Positions 36,024 through 44,301 of a DNA stretch of 64,000 nt are shown here, piece after piece. Origin of the DNA: Janthinobacterium sp. GW456P (GTDB taxonomy: Bacteria; Pseudomonadota; Gammaproteobacteria; Burkholderiales; Burkholderiaceae_D). The stretch covers positions 16,380 through 80,379 of the forward strand of contig NZ_NEHB01000026.1 in NCBI RefSeq assembly GCF_002127655.1. Direction: 5' to 3'. The notes beneath the pieces were generated by a model that was given only the letters and a program-made list of their open reading frames with translations, was not told the origin of the DNA and made no database searches. The translations under genes and the position numbers were made by a program. The first letter of the stretch is position 1. Every line of letters begins with the position of its first letter.

Positions 36024-36749
36024 TTACATGCCGCCCCACAAGGCGCCCAAGGTGGCCAGCGCCGTCAGGCCCGCCGTTTCCGTGCGCAGGATGCGCGGCC
36101 CCATAGCCAGGCCGATGGCGCCGGCGGCCAGGGCCGCCTTTTCTTCCGCTTCCGAAAACCCGCCTTCCGGCCCCACCATCACGGTAATCGCCTGCGGCGG
36201 CTGGTGACGCGCCCAGTCGGCCAGCGACTGCTCCGCACGCGGCGTCAGGATGATGCGTTTATGTAAATCCTGCTGGCTGCTCCAGCTATTAAAATCCTGC
36301 AGTGGCGCCAACTGCGCCAGGCGGTTGCGCCCGCATTGTTCCGATGCGGACACGATGATCGCTTGCCAATGGGTCAGTTTTTTCTCCGCCCGCTCGGCGG
36401 ACAGGCGCACGACGCAGCGTTGCGCCGCCAGCGGCACGATGCCGGCCGCGCCCAGTTCGATGGCTTTTTCGATGATCCAGTCCATTTTGGACGCTTCCGG
36501 CAGCGCTTGTGCCAGGGTCACAGCGTAGGGCAGTTCCGCTTCGCGCGCCGTGTGGGACTTCAGTTCGGCGCTGGCGCGTTTTTTCTCGACGTTGCACAAG
36601 ACAGCCGTGTACTCGCCGCCCTCGCCGTTGAAGACGGTGATGGCCTCGCCCGGCACAAGGCGCACCACATGGACGTGGTGGGCGACGGCGTCGGGCAGAG
36701 CGATGGTGGCGCCTATGGCGAGTGGCTGGGGACAGAAAAAACGCGGCAT
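36024..36749 (-). CDS. rsmE: 16S rRNA (uracil-1498-N3)-methyltransferase
   Basis: A 241-residue SPOUT methyltransferase. The N-terminal PUA-like part starts MPRFFCPQPL and includes HHVHVVRLVPG. The knotted SAM-binding C-terminus has MVGPEGGFSEAEEKAAL and LGPRILRTETA-like MGPRILRTETAGLTAL. It methylates U1498 of 16S rRNA using S-adenosylmethionine. The ATG at 36749 gives the family N-terminus; the open frame upstream is low-complexity. It stands alone on the minus strand. Confidence 0.93.
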   Translation of the reverse strand: MPRFFCPQPLAIGATIALPDAVAHHVHVVRLVPGEAITVFNGEGGEYTAVLCNVEKKRASAELKSHTAREAELPYAVTLAQALPEASKMDWIIEKAIELGAAGIVPLAAQRCVVRLSAERAEKKLTHWQAIIVSASEQCGRNRLAQLAPLQDFNSWSSQQDLHKRIILTPRAEQSLADWARHQPPQAITVMVGPEGGFSEAEEKAALAAGAIGLAMGPRILRTETAGLTALATLGALWGGM

Positions 36750-37280
36750 GCAACATCCTGGCGGAGAGAAACAATGGAAGGTGCCGCGCCGCGCGCGGGT
36801 GGGGGCGCGCGCGGCAGCGACTCGAGAGTGCAATTTTAGTGCCGCTGCGCGCGGCCGGGTGAAATTCTTGCCGCCGGGCCTGCGCGGCGCATCCGGGACG
36901 GGAAATTGCGTGGAGATAACAAGCTGACTAAAACGAAATGTTGTTTTTTGATTTCACAAATCATTGCATTATTGACAGTGATACTTTTGGCGTGGTTTGA
37001 TGACTATACAAGTTGTGTTGAAAGACATCAATTGTTTCCAGCAATGTCGTCCGTGATGTGATTCGGTATGGTATGGGGAGACGCCGCACGTTTCAATGCC
37101 TGGGCCTATGACCCTGGGCGCGTTGCGGCCGGCTTAAATTGGTTGGACAAGTATGACGCTGTAGCTGTAACGGGAGGGGGCTTGCAGTTTTTCGCAAGAC
37201 CATGAGAGATTTAAGTGATTATAAAAATACAAACTAATCGCTTATCAAGTGATATCAGGGATCATGAAAAGGAATCAGTT
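36750..37280. other. Intergenic region between rsmE and receptor copy 3
   Basis: Divergent promoters for rsmE and the receptor gene are expected here. A candidate sigma-70 promoter for the receptor is TTGGAC (37143-37148), 17 bp, TGTAAC (37166-37171). No gene or strong hairpin was found. Confidence 0.4.
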
Positions 37281-40019
37281 ATGATGTTTCGCGAAAAAAA
37301 GAGTGTGCAGGTGGTGAGATTGGCGTTGGCTGCGTTCGCCGGCGTCGCAACGATGAGCGTGCATGCGCAGGAAGCGATCGATGCGCCGGTGCCTAAGGTG
37401 CAGCGCGTCGAAATCACCGGTTCGAGTATCAAACGCATTGAAGCCGAAGGTATTTCCCCGATCACCGTGATGACGCGCGAATCGATTGCCCGTTCGGGCG
37501 CGACGTCGGTGCTGGATCTGATGCGCAACCTGACTTCTGCGGGCGGTAACGGCGGTGAGCTGGCGACATCGAGTTCCTTCCGAAACGGCGCCACCAGCGT
37601 CTCGCTGCGCGGTCTGCCGACCCTCATTCTGTTGAACGGCTATCGCCTGCCGGCGTCCGGTTCGGACGATTATAGCGGCCAGACTTCGGTCGATCTGAAC
37701 GCCATTCCGCTGTCGGCCATCGAGCGCATCGATGTGCTCAAGGACGGCGCCTCGGCCATCTACGGCACCGATGCCGTCGGCGGCGTCATCAACTTCATCC
37801 TGCGCAAGGATTACCAGGGCTTGACCCTCGACGCTAGCACCGGTTCGACCACCCATGGCGACGGGCAAAACCATAAGGTGTCCGTGTCCGGCGGTTTCGG
37901 CGACCGTGACGCGCAGAAATTCAACGTAACTTACTCGGCCTCGTACGAAAAAACCAAGGCCATCCACGGCGTCGACCGCGATTGGGCGAACAGTACCGAT
38001 TTCACCGGCCACAAGGGCGGCCTGTATCAAGGGGGCGTGTACGGCGCCAAGGGCCGCGATCCCGGCACCATATCGCTGGGCGGTTCGCAGCGCATGCCCG
38101 ATCCGGAGTGCGACGCGGCTCACAGCAAGCCCTATCCGGATGCGCCGGAATGGGTGGCTGCGCCGAATCGCAGCTCCTGCATGTATTCCGCCGCTGAGTC
38201 GATAGACCTGGTGCGCCCGTCCACACGCTACGGCGGTGCGGTCACGGCGAACTGGGATTTGACGCCGGATGTGTCGCTGTTCGCCAATCTGTTTTACAAC
38301 CACTTCGACACGCGCGTCCAAGGTTCGCCGGCCTGGATCCAAAATGCCGACCGCTCCAGCGTGTTGCGTGTGGCGGCGGACAACCCCTTCAATACCTACG
38401 GCGTGCCGGTCACGATCCGCCGCCTCTTCCCTGCCGCCGAGGGTGGTACGGGCACCAATGTTGACACCACCTGGCTGGTTGGCGGCGCCACCGGCCGCGC
38501 AGCCAATTGGGATTGGACCGTGTCTGTGGGCCACAGCCAAGAGAAGGGCGAAACGCGCGTGTACGGCTCCTTCATGCACGATAAATTGCAGAGTTACCTG
38601 GCGCAGGGCAAGTTCAACCCCTTCGGCGGCAACCATAATTCGGAGCAGATCATTAACGAACTGACGGCCGACCAGTACACCAAGACCAAGTCCTCGACGG
38701 ACTTTGCTAAGGTGACTGCTTCCAGCGAATTTGGCCAACTGCCCGGCGGCAAGATCGGCGTGGCCGTCGGTGCCGAGTACAAGCGCGAGAAGCTCAGCTA
38801 CGATCCGTCGCAGGCTTGGCGCGATGGCGCGATCGGCATCTATTCGACCCTGCGCGGCATCGACGGCTCTGAGTCGCTCGGCGCCGTGTTCGGCGAATTG
38901 GCCCTGCCGCTGCTGAAAAACCTGGAAGCGCAGGCGGCCGTCCGCTATGATCGCTACCAGTTGGCTGGCGGTACCACCAACCCGAAGCTTGGCCTGCGCT
39001 GGACCGCCTTGCCGACCTTGATGTTCCGCACCAGCTACAGCACCGGTTTCCGCGCGCCGACACTGTCGCAGCGCTTTAACGAAGGCCGCGGCGGTTTTGT
39101 CGCGACCAAGGATCCGAAGCGTTGCATCGTGGGTGACGCGTATTTTGACACCGCTTGCAGCGGTTCGGCGCTGTCTCTGCTGTCCGGCACGAAGGACTTG
39201 AAGCCCGAAAAATCGAAGCAGTTCAACCTGGGCGTGGTCGCCGAACCGATCAAGAACCTGACGCTGGGTTTAACCTACTGGAATATCAAGTGGAACGATC
39301 GGGTCGAGAATCTTGACAACGAAACCGTGTTGGCGGGCGAGGATGGCCAGTACAAGAACGCCGTCACGCGCTATGACGTAACGGCGGAAGACCAAGAGAA
39401 GTATAACGCGCTGAGCGCCGCCCAGCGCGCGACGCTGGGTCCGTTGGTAGGTCGCCTGAAGCAGCTGCAGGTTGGCCTGATCAATCGCAGCAAGGTCGTC
39501 ACCGACGGTCTGGATGTCGAAGCGTCGTACACGCTGCGCACGGCCGAGATGGGGCGTTTCAAGGTATCCGGCGAGGCGAGCTACACACTGTCCTACAACC
39601 GCACGCTGCTGCCTGACGATCCGGCGATCAATTGCGCCAACAACACGGCTTGCGAGGCCGGTGAATACGGCTATCCTAAGCTGCTGGCCAAGCTGGGTCT
39701 GAACTGGGACCGCGGTGATTGGGCAGCGACGACGAGCGCCAACTTCACTTCGCATTACCACGTGGACCGGACACCGTCGGCGACGATCAATCTTTACTAC
39801 GACGAGTACGCGAACGGCATGATGATCCCGAGCGCGACCCTGGTTGACGCCTCGCTGTCCTACAGCGGTTTCAAGAACCTGGTGCTGCGTGGTGGCGTCA
39901 ATAACGTGTTCGACCGTGCGCCGGCATTCGACCCATCGTCGAACATCGGCTACGACACCGCCTACGGCAATCCGCGTGGCCGCTACATCTACATGTCGGC
40001 GTCGTACTCCTTCAAATGA
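37281..40019 (+). CDS. TonB-dependent outer-membrane receptor (VTGSSIKR family), copy 3
   Basis: A 912-residue receptor. ATG codons at 37281 and 37284 are both possible, with AAAAGGAA upstream; a GTG at 37215 lies in frame without a comparable site. The signal peptide is VVRLALAAFAGVATMSVHA, cleaved before QEAI. The mature start has VEITGSSIKR, the plug IDVLKDGASAIYGTDAVGGV, and the barrel ends YIYMSASYSFK, with Lys after the usual terminal Phe. It lacks close similarity to the other copies beyond the family core. The ligand is unknown; the neighbours are rsmE and transketolase. Confidence 0.92.
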   Translation: MMFREKKSVQVVRLALAAFAGVATMSVHAQEAIDAPVPKVQRVEITGSSIKRIEAEGISPITVMTRESIARSGATSVLDLMRNLTSAGGNGGELATSSSFRNGATSVSLRGLPTLILLNGYRLPASGSDDYSGQTSVDLNAIPLSAIERIDVLKDGASAIYGTDAVGGVINFILRKDYQGLTLDASTGSTTHGDGQNHKVSVSGGFGDRDAQKFNVTYSASYEKTKAIHGVDRDWANSTDFTGHKGGLYQGGVYGAKGRDPGTISLGGSQRMPDPECDAAHSKPYPDAPEWVAAPNRSSCMYSAAESIDLVRPSTRYGGAVTANWDLTPDVSLFANLFYNHFDTRVQGSPAWIQNADRSSVLRVAADNPFNTYGVPVTIRRLFPAAEGGTGTNVDTTWLVGGATGRAANWDWTVSVGHSQEKGETRVYGSFMHDKLQSYLAQGKFNPFGGNHNSEQIINELTADQYTKTKSSTDFAKVTASSEFGQLPGGKIGVAVGAEYKREKLSYDPSQAWRDGAIGIYSTLRGIDGSESLGAVFGELALPLLKNLEAQAAVRYDRYQLAGGTTNPKLGLRWTALPTLMFRTSYSTGFRAPTLSQRFNEGRGGFVATKDPKRCIVGDAYFDTACSGSALSLLSGTKDLKPEKSKQFNLGVVAEPIKNLTLGLTYWNIKWNDRVENLDNETVLAGEDGQYKNAVTRYDVTAEDQEKYNALSAAQRATLGPLVGRLKQLQVGLINRSKVVTDGLDVEASYTLRTAEMGRFKVSGEASYTLSYNRTLLPDDPAINCANNTACEAGEYGYPKLLAKLGLNWDRGDWAATTSANFTSHYHVDRTPSATINLYYDEYANGMMIPSATLVDASLSYSGFKNLVLRGGVNNVFDRAPAFDPSSNIGYDTAYGNPRGRYIYMSASYSFK

Positions 40020-40084
40020 CGTGAGGGTAGACTGACGGGTGGGGCGCGCCGATTTGCGGCGCGCTCCGCAGCGGCGTACGTCGC

Positions 40085-40112
40085 GAAAAACCGGGCCTGG
40101 CCCGGTTTTTTT
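40085..40112 (+). terminator. Terminator of receptor copy 3
   Basis: AAAAACCGGG CCTGG CCCGGTTTTT with a long T-run, 65 bp after the stop codon. Confidence 0.85.
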
Positions 40113-40164
40113 TCGCCCCTGCCGGGCGCAAGTGGCACAAGCTGCGGCGGCGGCGTTGCGCGGT

Positions 40165-40195
40165 TTGATTTTTCCCCTTGTTGGTCTGGTAAAAT
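40165..40195 (+). promoter_or_regulatory. Possible promoter of tkt
   Basis: TTGATT (40165-40170) and TAAAAT (40190-40195), the latter preceded by TGG as an extended -10. The spacing of 19 bp is long, so the extended -10 may carry most of the activity. Confidence 0.4.
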
Positions 40196-40262
40196 ACATG
40201 GCTCTGACTGCGCCCAGCTGCGCTGCAAACGAATTTAAACTCCGCGACTGACCCACACCATC

Positions 40263-42260
40263 ATGACAACTACGCTCCCGACTACCAAAATGGCCAATGC
40301 GATCCGCGCACTGGCAATGGACGCTGTACAAAAGGCCAATTCCGGCCATCCAGGCATGCCGATGGGCATGGCCGAGATCGCAGTTGCTCTGTGGAGTGGT
40401 CACTATCGCCACAATCCCGCGAACCCGAAATGGCAAAACCGCGACCGTTTCCTGTTGTCGAACGGCCACGGCTCGATGCTGCACTACGCGCTGCTGCACC
40501 TGACGGGCTACGACCTGTCGATGGAAGACATCAAGGCCTTCCGCCAGATGCATTCGAAAACCCCGGGCCACCCGGAAGTCGATATCACGCCAGGCGTGGA
40601 AACGACCACCGGCCCGCTGGGCCAGGGCATCGCCAACGCCGTCGGCATGGCCCTGTCGGAGCAATTGCTGGCCGCTGAATTCAACAAGCCCGGCCACGAC
40701 ATCGTCAATCACTATACCTACGCCTTCGTCGGCGATGGCTGTCTGATGGAAGGTATTTCGCACGAAGTGTGCGCGCTGGCCGGCACCCTGGGCCTGAATA
40801 AACTGATCGCCCTGTACGATGACAACGGCATTTCCATCGACGGCAAGGTCGAAGGCTGGTTCACGGACGACACCCCGGCCCGCTTCGAAGCGTACGGCTG
40901 GAACGTCATCCGCGCCGTCGACGGTCACGATGTTGCCGCCGTCGCTGCCGCCATCGCCGCCGCCAAGACCGCCAGCAAGCCAACCCTGATCTGCTGCAAG
41001 ACCATCATCGGCAAGGGTTCGCCGAACCTGCAAGGCGGCGACAAGGTCCACGGCGCCGCGCTGGGCGACAAGGAAATCGCTGCCGTGCGCGAATACATCG
41101 GCTGGGATGCCGCCCCGTTCGAGATGCCGGCCGACGTGTACGCCGCGTGGGACGCCAAGAAGCAAGGCGCCCTGCTGGAAGCGGACTGGAACGAGCGCTT
41201 TGCCGCCTACAGCCGCGAATTCCCGCAGCAAGCCGCTGAACTGACCCGCCGCATGCAAGGCGAACTGCCACAGGCATTCGAAGCGGCCCTGAGCGCCGCC
41301 ATCGCGTCCTGCGTCGAGAAAAAAGAAAACATCGCTACCCGCAAGGCCAGCCAGAACGCCATTCAGGCACTGGCTTCGTCGCTGCCGGAATTCCTCGGCG
41401 GCTCGGCCGACCTGACCGGTTCGAACCTGACCAACTGGAAAGAGTGCGTGGCCGTGCGTTCGGGCCAGCCTGGCAACCACATCAACTACGGCGTGCGCGA
41501 ATTCGGCATGAGCGCCATCATGAACGGCATCACCTTGCACGGCGGATACATCCCGTTCGGCGCCACGTTCCTGACGTTCTCGGACTACAGCCGCAACGCG
41601 CTGCGCATGGCCGCCCTGATGAAACTGCGTTCGATCTTCGTGTTTACCCACGATTCGATCGGCCTGGGCGAAGACGGCCCGACGCACCAATCGGTCGAGC
41701 ACGTCTCGTCGATGCGCCTGATTCCGAACCTGGACAACTGGCGTCCATGCGACACCGTCGAGTCCGCTGCCGCCTGGGGCGCCGCCGTGCGCCGCAAGGA
41801 TGGCCCGTCGACCCTGATCTTCTCGCGCCAGAACCTGCCATACCAGGAGCGTAGCGCCGAACAAATCGAGAACATCTTCCGCGGCGGCTATGTGCTGAGC
41901 GATGTGCTTGAGCCCAAGGCGATCCTGATCGCCACCGGTTCCGAAGTGGAACTGGCTGTCGCCGCCGCCAGCGCGCTGGCCTCGGAAGGCATCAACGTGC
42001 GCGTCGTGTCGATGCCGTCGACCGACGTGTATGATCGCCAGGACGCCGCCTACAAGGCCAGCGTGCTGACGAAAGGCTTGCCGCGCGTGGCCATCGAAGC
42101 GGGCGTGACCAGCTTCTGGTACAAATACGTGGGCCTGGAAGGCGCCGTGGTCGGTATCGACACGTTCGGCGAATCGGCGCCTGCCGGCGTGCTGTTCAAG
42201 CACTTCGGCTTCACGGTCGAGAACGTCGTCGCCAAGGTGAAAGCCGTTATCGCTGGCTGA
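40263..42260 (+). CDS. tkt: Transketolase
   Basis: A 665-residue thiamine-diphosphate enzyme of the pentose phosphate and Calvin-type rearrangements, transferring two-carbon ketol units. It has [16 protein letters not shown], the ThDP motif [12 protein letters not shown] ... [25 protein letters not shown], the pyrimidine domain with [11 protein letters not shown] and [18 protein letters not shown], and a C-terminal domain from about residue 540. Length and motifs are typical of bacterial TktA. It is followed 76 bp later by gap, and the two central-carbon genes are probably cotranscribed, as no terminator lies between them. Confidence 0.97.
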   Translation: MTTTLPTTKMANAIRALAMDAVQKANSGHPGMPMGMAEIAVALWSGHYRHNPANPKWQNRDRFLLSNGHGSMLHYALLHLTGYDLSMEDIKAFRQMHSKTPGHPEVDITPGVETTTGPLGQGIANAVGMALSEQLLAAEFNKPGHDIVNHYTYAFVGDGCLMEGISHEVCALAGTLGLNKLIALYDDNGISIDGKVEGWFTDDTPARFEAYGWNVIRAVDGHDVAAVAAAIAAAKTASKPTLICCKTIIGKGSPNLQGGDKVHGAALGDKEIAAVREYIGWDAAPFEMPADVYAAWDAKKQGALLEADWNERFAAYSREFPQQAAELTRRMQGELPQAFEAALSAAIASCVEKKENIATRKASQNAIQALASSLPEFLGGSADLTGSNLTNWKECVAVRSGQPGNHINYGVREFGMSAIMNGITLHGGYIPFGATFLTFSDYSRNALRMAALMKLRSIFVFTHDSIGLGEDGPTHQSVEHVSSMRLIPNLDNWRPCDTVESAAAWGAAVRRKDGPSTLIFSRQNLPYQERSAEQIENIFRGGYVLSDVLEPKAILIATGSEVELAVAAASALASEGINVRVVSMPSTDVYDRQDAAYKASVLTKGLPRVAIEAGVTSFWYKYVGLEGAVVGIDTFGESAPAGVLFKHFGFTVENVVAKVKAVIAG

Positions 42261-42336
42261 AATTGATTTTTAACGGTCCTGGCGGCATGTTCGCCGGGGC
42301 CGCGCATGTACCTTCTTTTTTAATCAGGAGCAGAGT

Positions 42337-43347
42337 ATGACGATCAAAGTTGCAATCAATGGCTACGGCCGCATCGGCCGTAATGTGTTGCGCGCTTTCT
42401 ACGAAGGCGGCAAGAAACAGGATATCCAGATCGTTGCCATCAACGACCTGGGCGATGCCAAATCGAACGCCCACCTGACCCGCTACGATACCGCGCACGG
42501 CAAGTTCCCGGGCACGGTCACCGTCGAAGGCGACAACATGATCGTCAATGGCGATCCGATCCGCGTATTCGCACAGCGCAATCCTGCTGAAATTCCATGG
42601 GGCGAGCTGGGCGTGGACGTCGTGCTGGAATGCACGGGCTTCTTCACCACCAAAGAGAAGGCTTCGGCTCACTTGAAGGGCGGCGCGAAAAAAGTCATCA
42701 TCTCGGCACCCGGCGGCAAGGACGTCGATGCGACCGTCGTGTTCGGCGTGAACCACTCGGTACTGAAATCGACCGACACCGTCATCTCGAACGCTTCGTG
42801 CACCACCAACTGCCTGGCACCGCTGGTCAAGCCGCTCAACGACGCCATCGGTATCGAAACGGGCCTGATGACCACCGTGCACGCCTACACCAACGACCAG
42901 GTGCTGTCCGACGTGATGCATGAAGACCTGCGCCGCGCCCGTTCGGCCACCATGAGCATGATCCCGACCAAGACGGGCGCCGCCGCCGCCGTGGGCCTGG
43001 TGCTGCCTGAGCTGAATGGCAAGCTGGACGGCTTCGCCATCCGCGTGCCGACCATCAACGTGTCGCTGGTCGACCTGTCGTTCATCGCCAAGCGCGACAC
43101 CACCGTGGAAGAAGTCAACGCGCTGATGAAAGCCGCCTCGGAAGGCGCCCTGGAAGGCATCCTGACGTACCAGACCGAACCGCTGGTGTCGATCGACTTC
43201 AACCACAACCCGGCTTCGTCGAACTTCGATTCGACCCTGACCAAGGTGTCGGGCCGTCTGGTGAAAGTATCGTCGTGGTACGACAACGAGTGGGGTTTCT
43301 CGAACCGCATGCTTGACACCACCGTGGCGCTGATGTCGGCCAAGTAA
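42337..43347 (+). CDS. gap: Glyceraldehyde-3-phosphate dehydrogenase, type I
   Basis: A 336-residue NAD-dependent glycolytic enzyme. It has the nucleotide-binding start [20 protein letters not shown], the catalytic loop [12 protein letters not shown] with the active Cys, and [12 protein letters not shown] near the C-terminus. RBS AGGAG precedes the ATG. A strong terminator follows. Its position after tkt suggests joint expression of glycolysis and pentose phosphate enzymes. Confidence 0.97.
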   Translation: MTIKVAINGYGRIGRNVLRAFYEGGKKQDIQIVAINDLGDAKSNAHLTRYDTAHGKFPGTVTVEGDNMIVNGDPIRVFAQRNPAEIPWGELGVDVVLECTGFFTTKEKASAHLKGGAKKVIISAPGGKDVDATVVFGVNHSVLKSTDTVISNASCTTNCLAPLVKPLNDAIGIETGLMTTVHAYTNDQVLSDVMHEDLRRARSATMSMIPTKTGAAAAVGLVLPELNGKLDGFAIRVPTINVSLVDLSFIAKRDTTVEEVNALMKAASEGALEGILTYQTEPLVSIDFNHNPASSNFDSTLTKVSGRLVKVSSWYDNEWGFSNRMLDTTVALMSAK

Positions 43348-43363
43348 TCTCTGGCTCGCCTGC

Positions 43364-43390
43364 AAAAACGCCCTTCGGGGCGTTTTTTTT
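43364..43390 (+). terminator. Terminator of tkt-gap
   Basis: AAAAACGCCC TTCG GGGCGTTTTT, a UUCG-type tetraloop hairpin with a T-run, 16 bp after the gap stop codon. Confidence 0.88.
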
Positions 43391-43398
43391 TCATGGCC

Positions 43399-43523
43399 GT
43401 ACGACACCGAACAAAACCGTAGCGAGCGGCAGTGATTTGTGGCCGAGAAGCGCAACCGTACTTTAGTACGGTGAGCATCGCCGGCCGCAAAGCGCGCCGC
43501 GCAGTAGGTTTGGTTAGGTGTAC
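43399..43523. repeat. Long imperfect palindrome (125 bp), MITE- or REP-like
   Basis: The element begins and ends with GTAC. Outer arms ACACCGAACAAAACC and GGTTTGGTTAGGTGT pair with three mismatches. The centre is ACCGTACT-TT-AGTACGGT, and the halves stay largely complementary in between. It fills the whole gap between the tkt-gap terminator and the stop codon of the convergent yoaK-like gene. No ORF is inside. Confidence 0.65.
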
Positions 43524-44288
43524 CTACAGGCGGCGCCGGTAAAAGCGCCACAGCAGGCGCAAGTCGCGCAGCACGGGCACGCCGGACAGGAAGGTCAGTA
43601 CGCAGGCGAGGGTGATGGTGGCGGCGGGGAAGCCGATGTGCTTGAAAGCGAGGGCGCCGCTGACGCCGCCGATGAAGAAGCAACTGATCAGCAGGCAGTG
43701 CGTTTTCAGCTTGCCCTGGTTGACCTTCACCACGCGATCCGGCAATTGACGCCGGTTGTAATACGCCATCTTGCCCAGTTCGATGCCGATGTCGGTCGAC
43801 AGGCCCGTGACGTGGGTGGTGCGGATGGCGGCGCCTGAAATCTTGGTGATGATGGCGTTCTGCAAGCCCATGATAAAGCACAGCAGCAGGATGGTGACGG
43901 GACCCAGCACGTCCGGGATGGTCGCCAGATAATTGCCCGTCAGGCCAAACAACAGGAGCAGTGCCGCTTCCAGCAGCAGGCTGGCGGCAAACTGGCTGTG
44001 CAGCCGGCGCCGCTTGCCCCAGTTCACCATGATGGCCGTCACGGCCGCGCCGCTGACAAAGGCCAGCCAGGCGCCCAGCGCGGCCAGCGCCACGGTCACG
44101 TTGCCCAGCGCCAGGTCGTCCGCCATGCCCGAGACGATGCCCGTCATGTGCGAGGTATAGCCGCCGATGGCGAGAAAGCCGCCCGCGTTCACGGCGCCGG
44201 CCACCAGCGCCAGCACGCAGCCCAGCTGCAGATTGGCTTGCGTATCGCGCGCCGATCCGCTCAGGCGGGACAGGTAATGGAGCGGCAT
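43524..44288 (-). CDS. YoaK/DUF1275 family membrane protein
   Basis: A 254-residue polytopic membrane protein. It has LQLGCVLALVAGAVNAGGFL and the conserved TSHMTGIVSGMADDLALG near the N-terminus, then TTHVTGLSTDIGIELG later, the paired (T/S)H-x-T/V-G motif that defines DUF1275. About six hydrophobic segments are present. Function is not established for the family. The ATG at 44288 is chosen; the stop abuts the palindromic element. The glnE gene upstream ends 13 bp before this start on the same strand, so the two may be cotranscribed. Confidence 0.86.
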   Translation of the reverse strand: MPLHYLSRLSGSARDTQANLQLGCVLALVAGAVNAGGFLAIGGYTSHMTGIVSGMADDLALGNVTVALAALGAWLAFVSGAAVTAIMVNWGKRRRLHSQFAASLLLEAALLLLFGLTGNYLATIPDVLGPVTILLLCFIMGLQNAIITKISGAAIRTTHVTGLSTDIGIELGKMAYYNRRQLPDRVVKVNQGKLKTHCLLISCFFIGGVSGALAFKHIGFPAATITLACVLTFLSGVPVLRDLRLLWRFYRRRL

Positions 44289-44301
44289 GCCCGGACCGGC
44301 C

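Noticed and set aside
39270..42203. 977-codon open frame on the minus strand
   Set aside because: It spans the end of receptor copy 3, a terminator and most of tkt on the opposite strand; composition is His/Arg/Gln-rich as expected for an antisense shadow.
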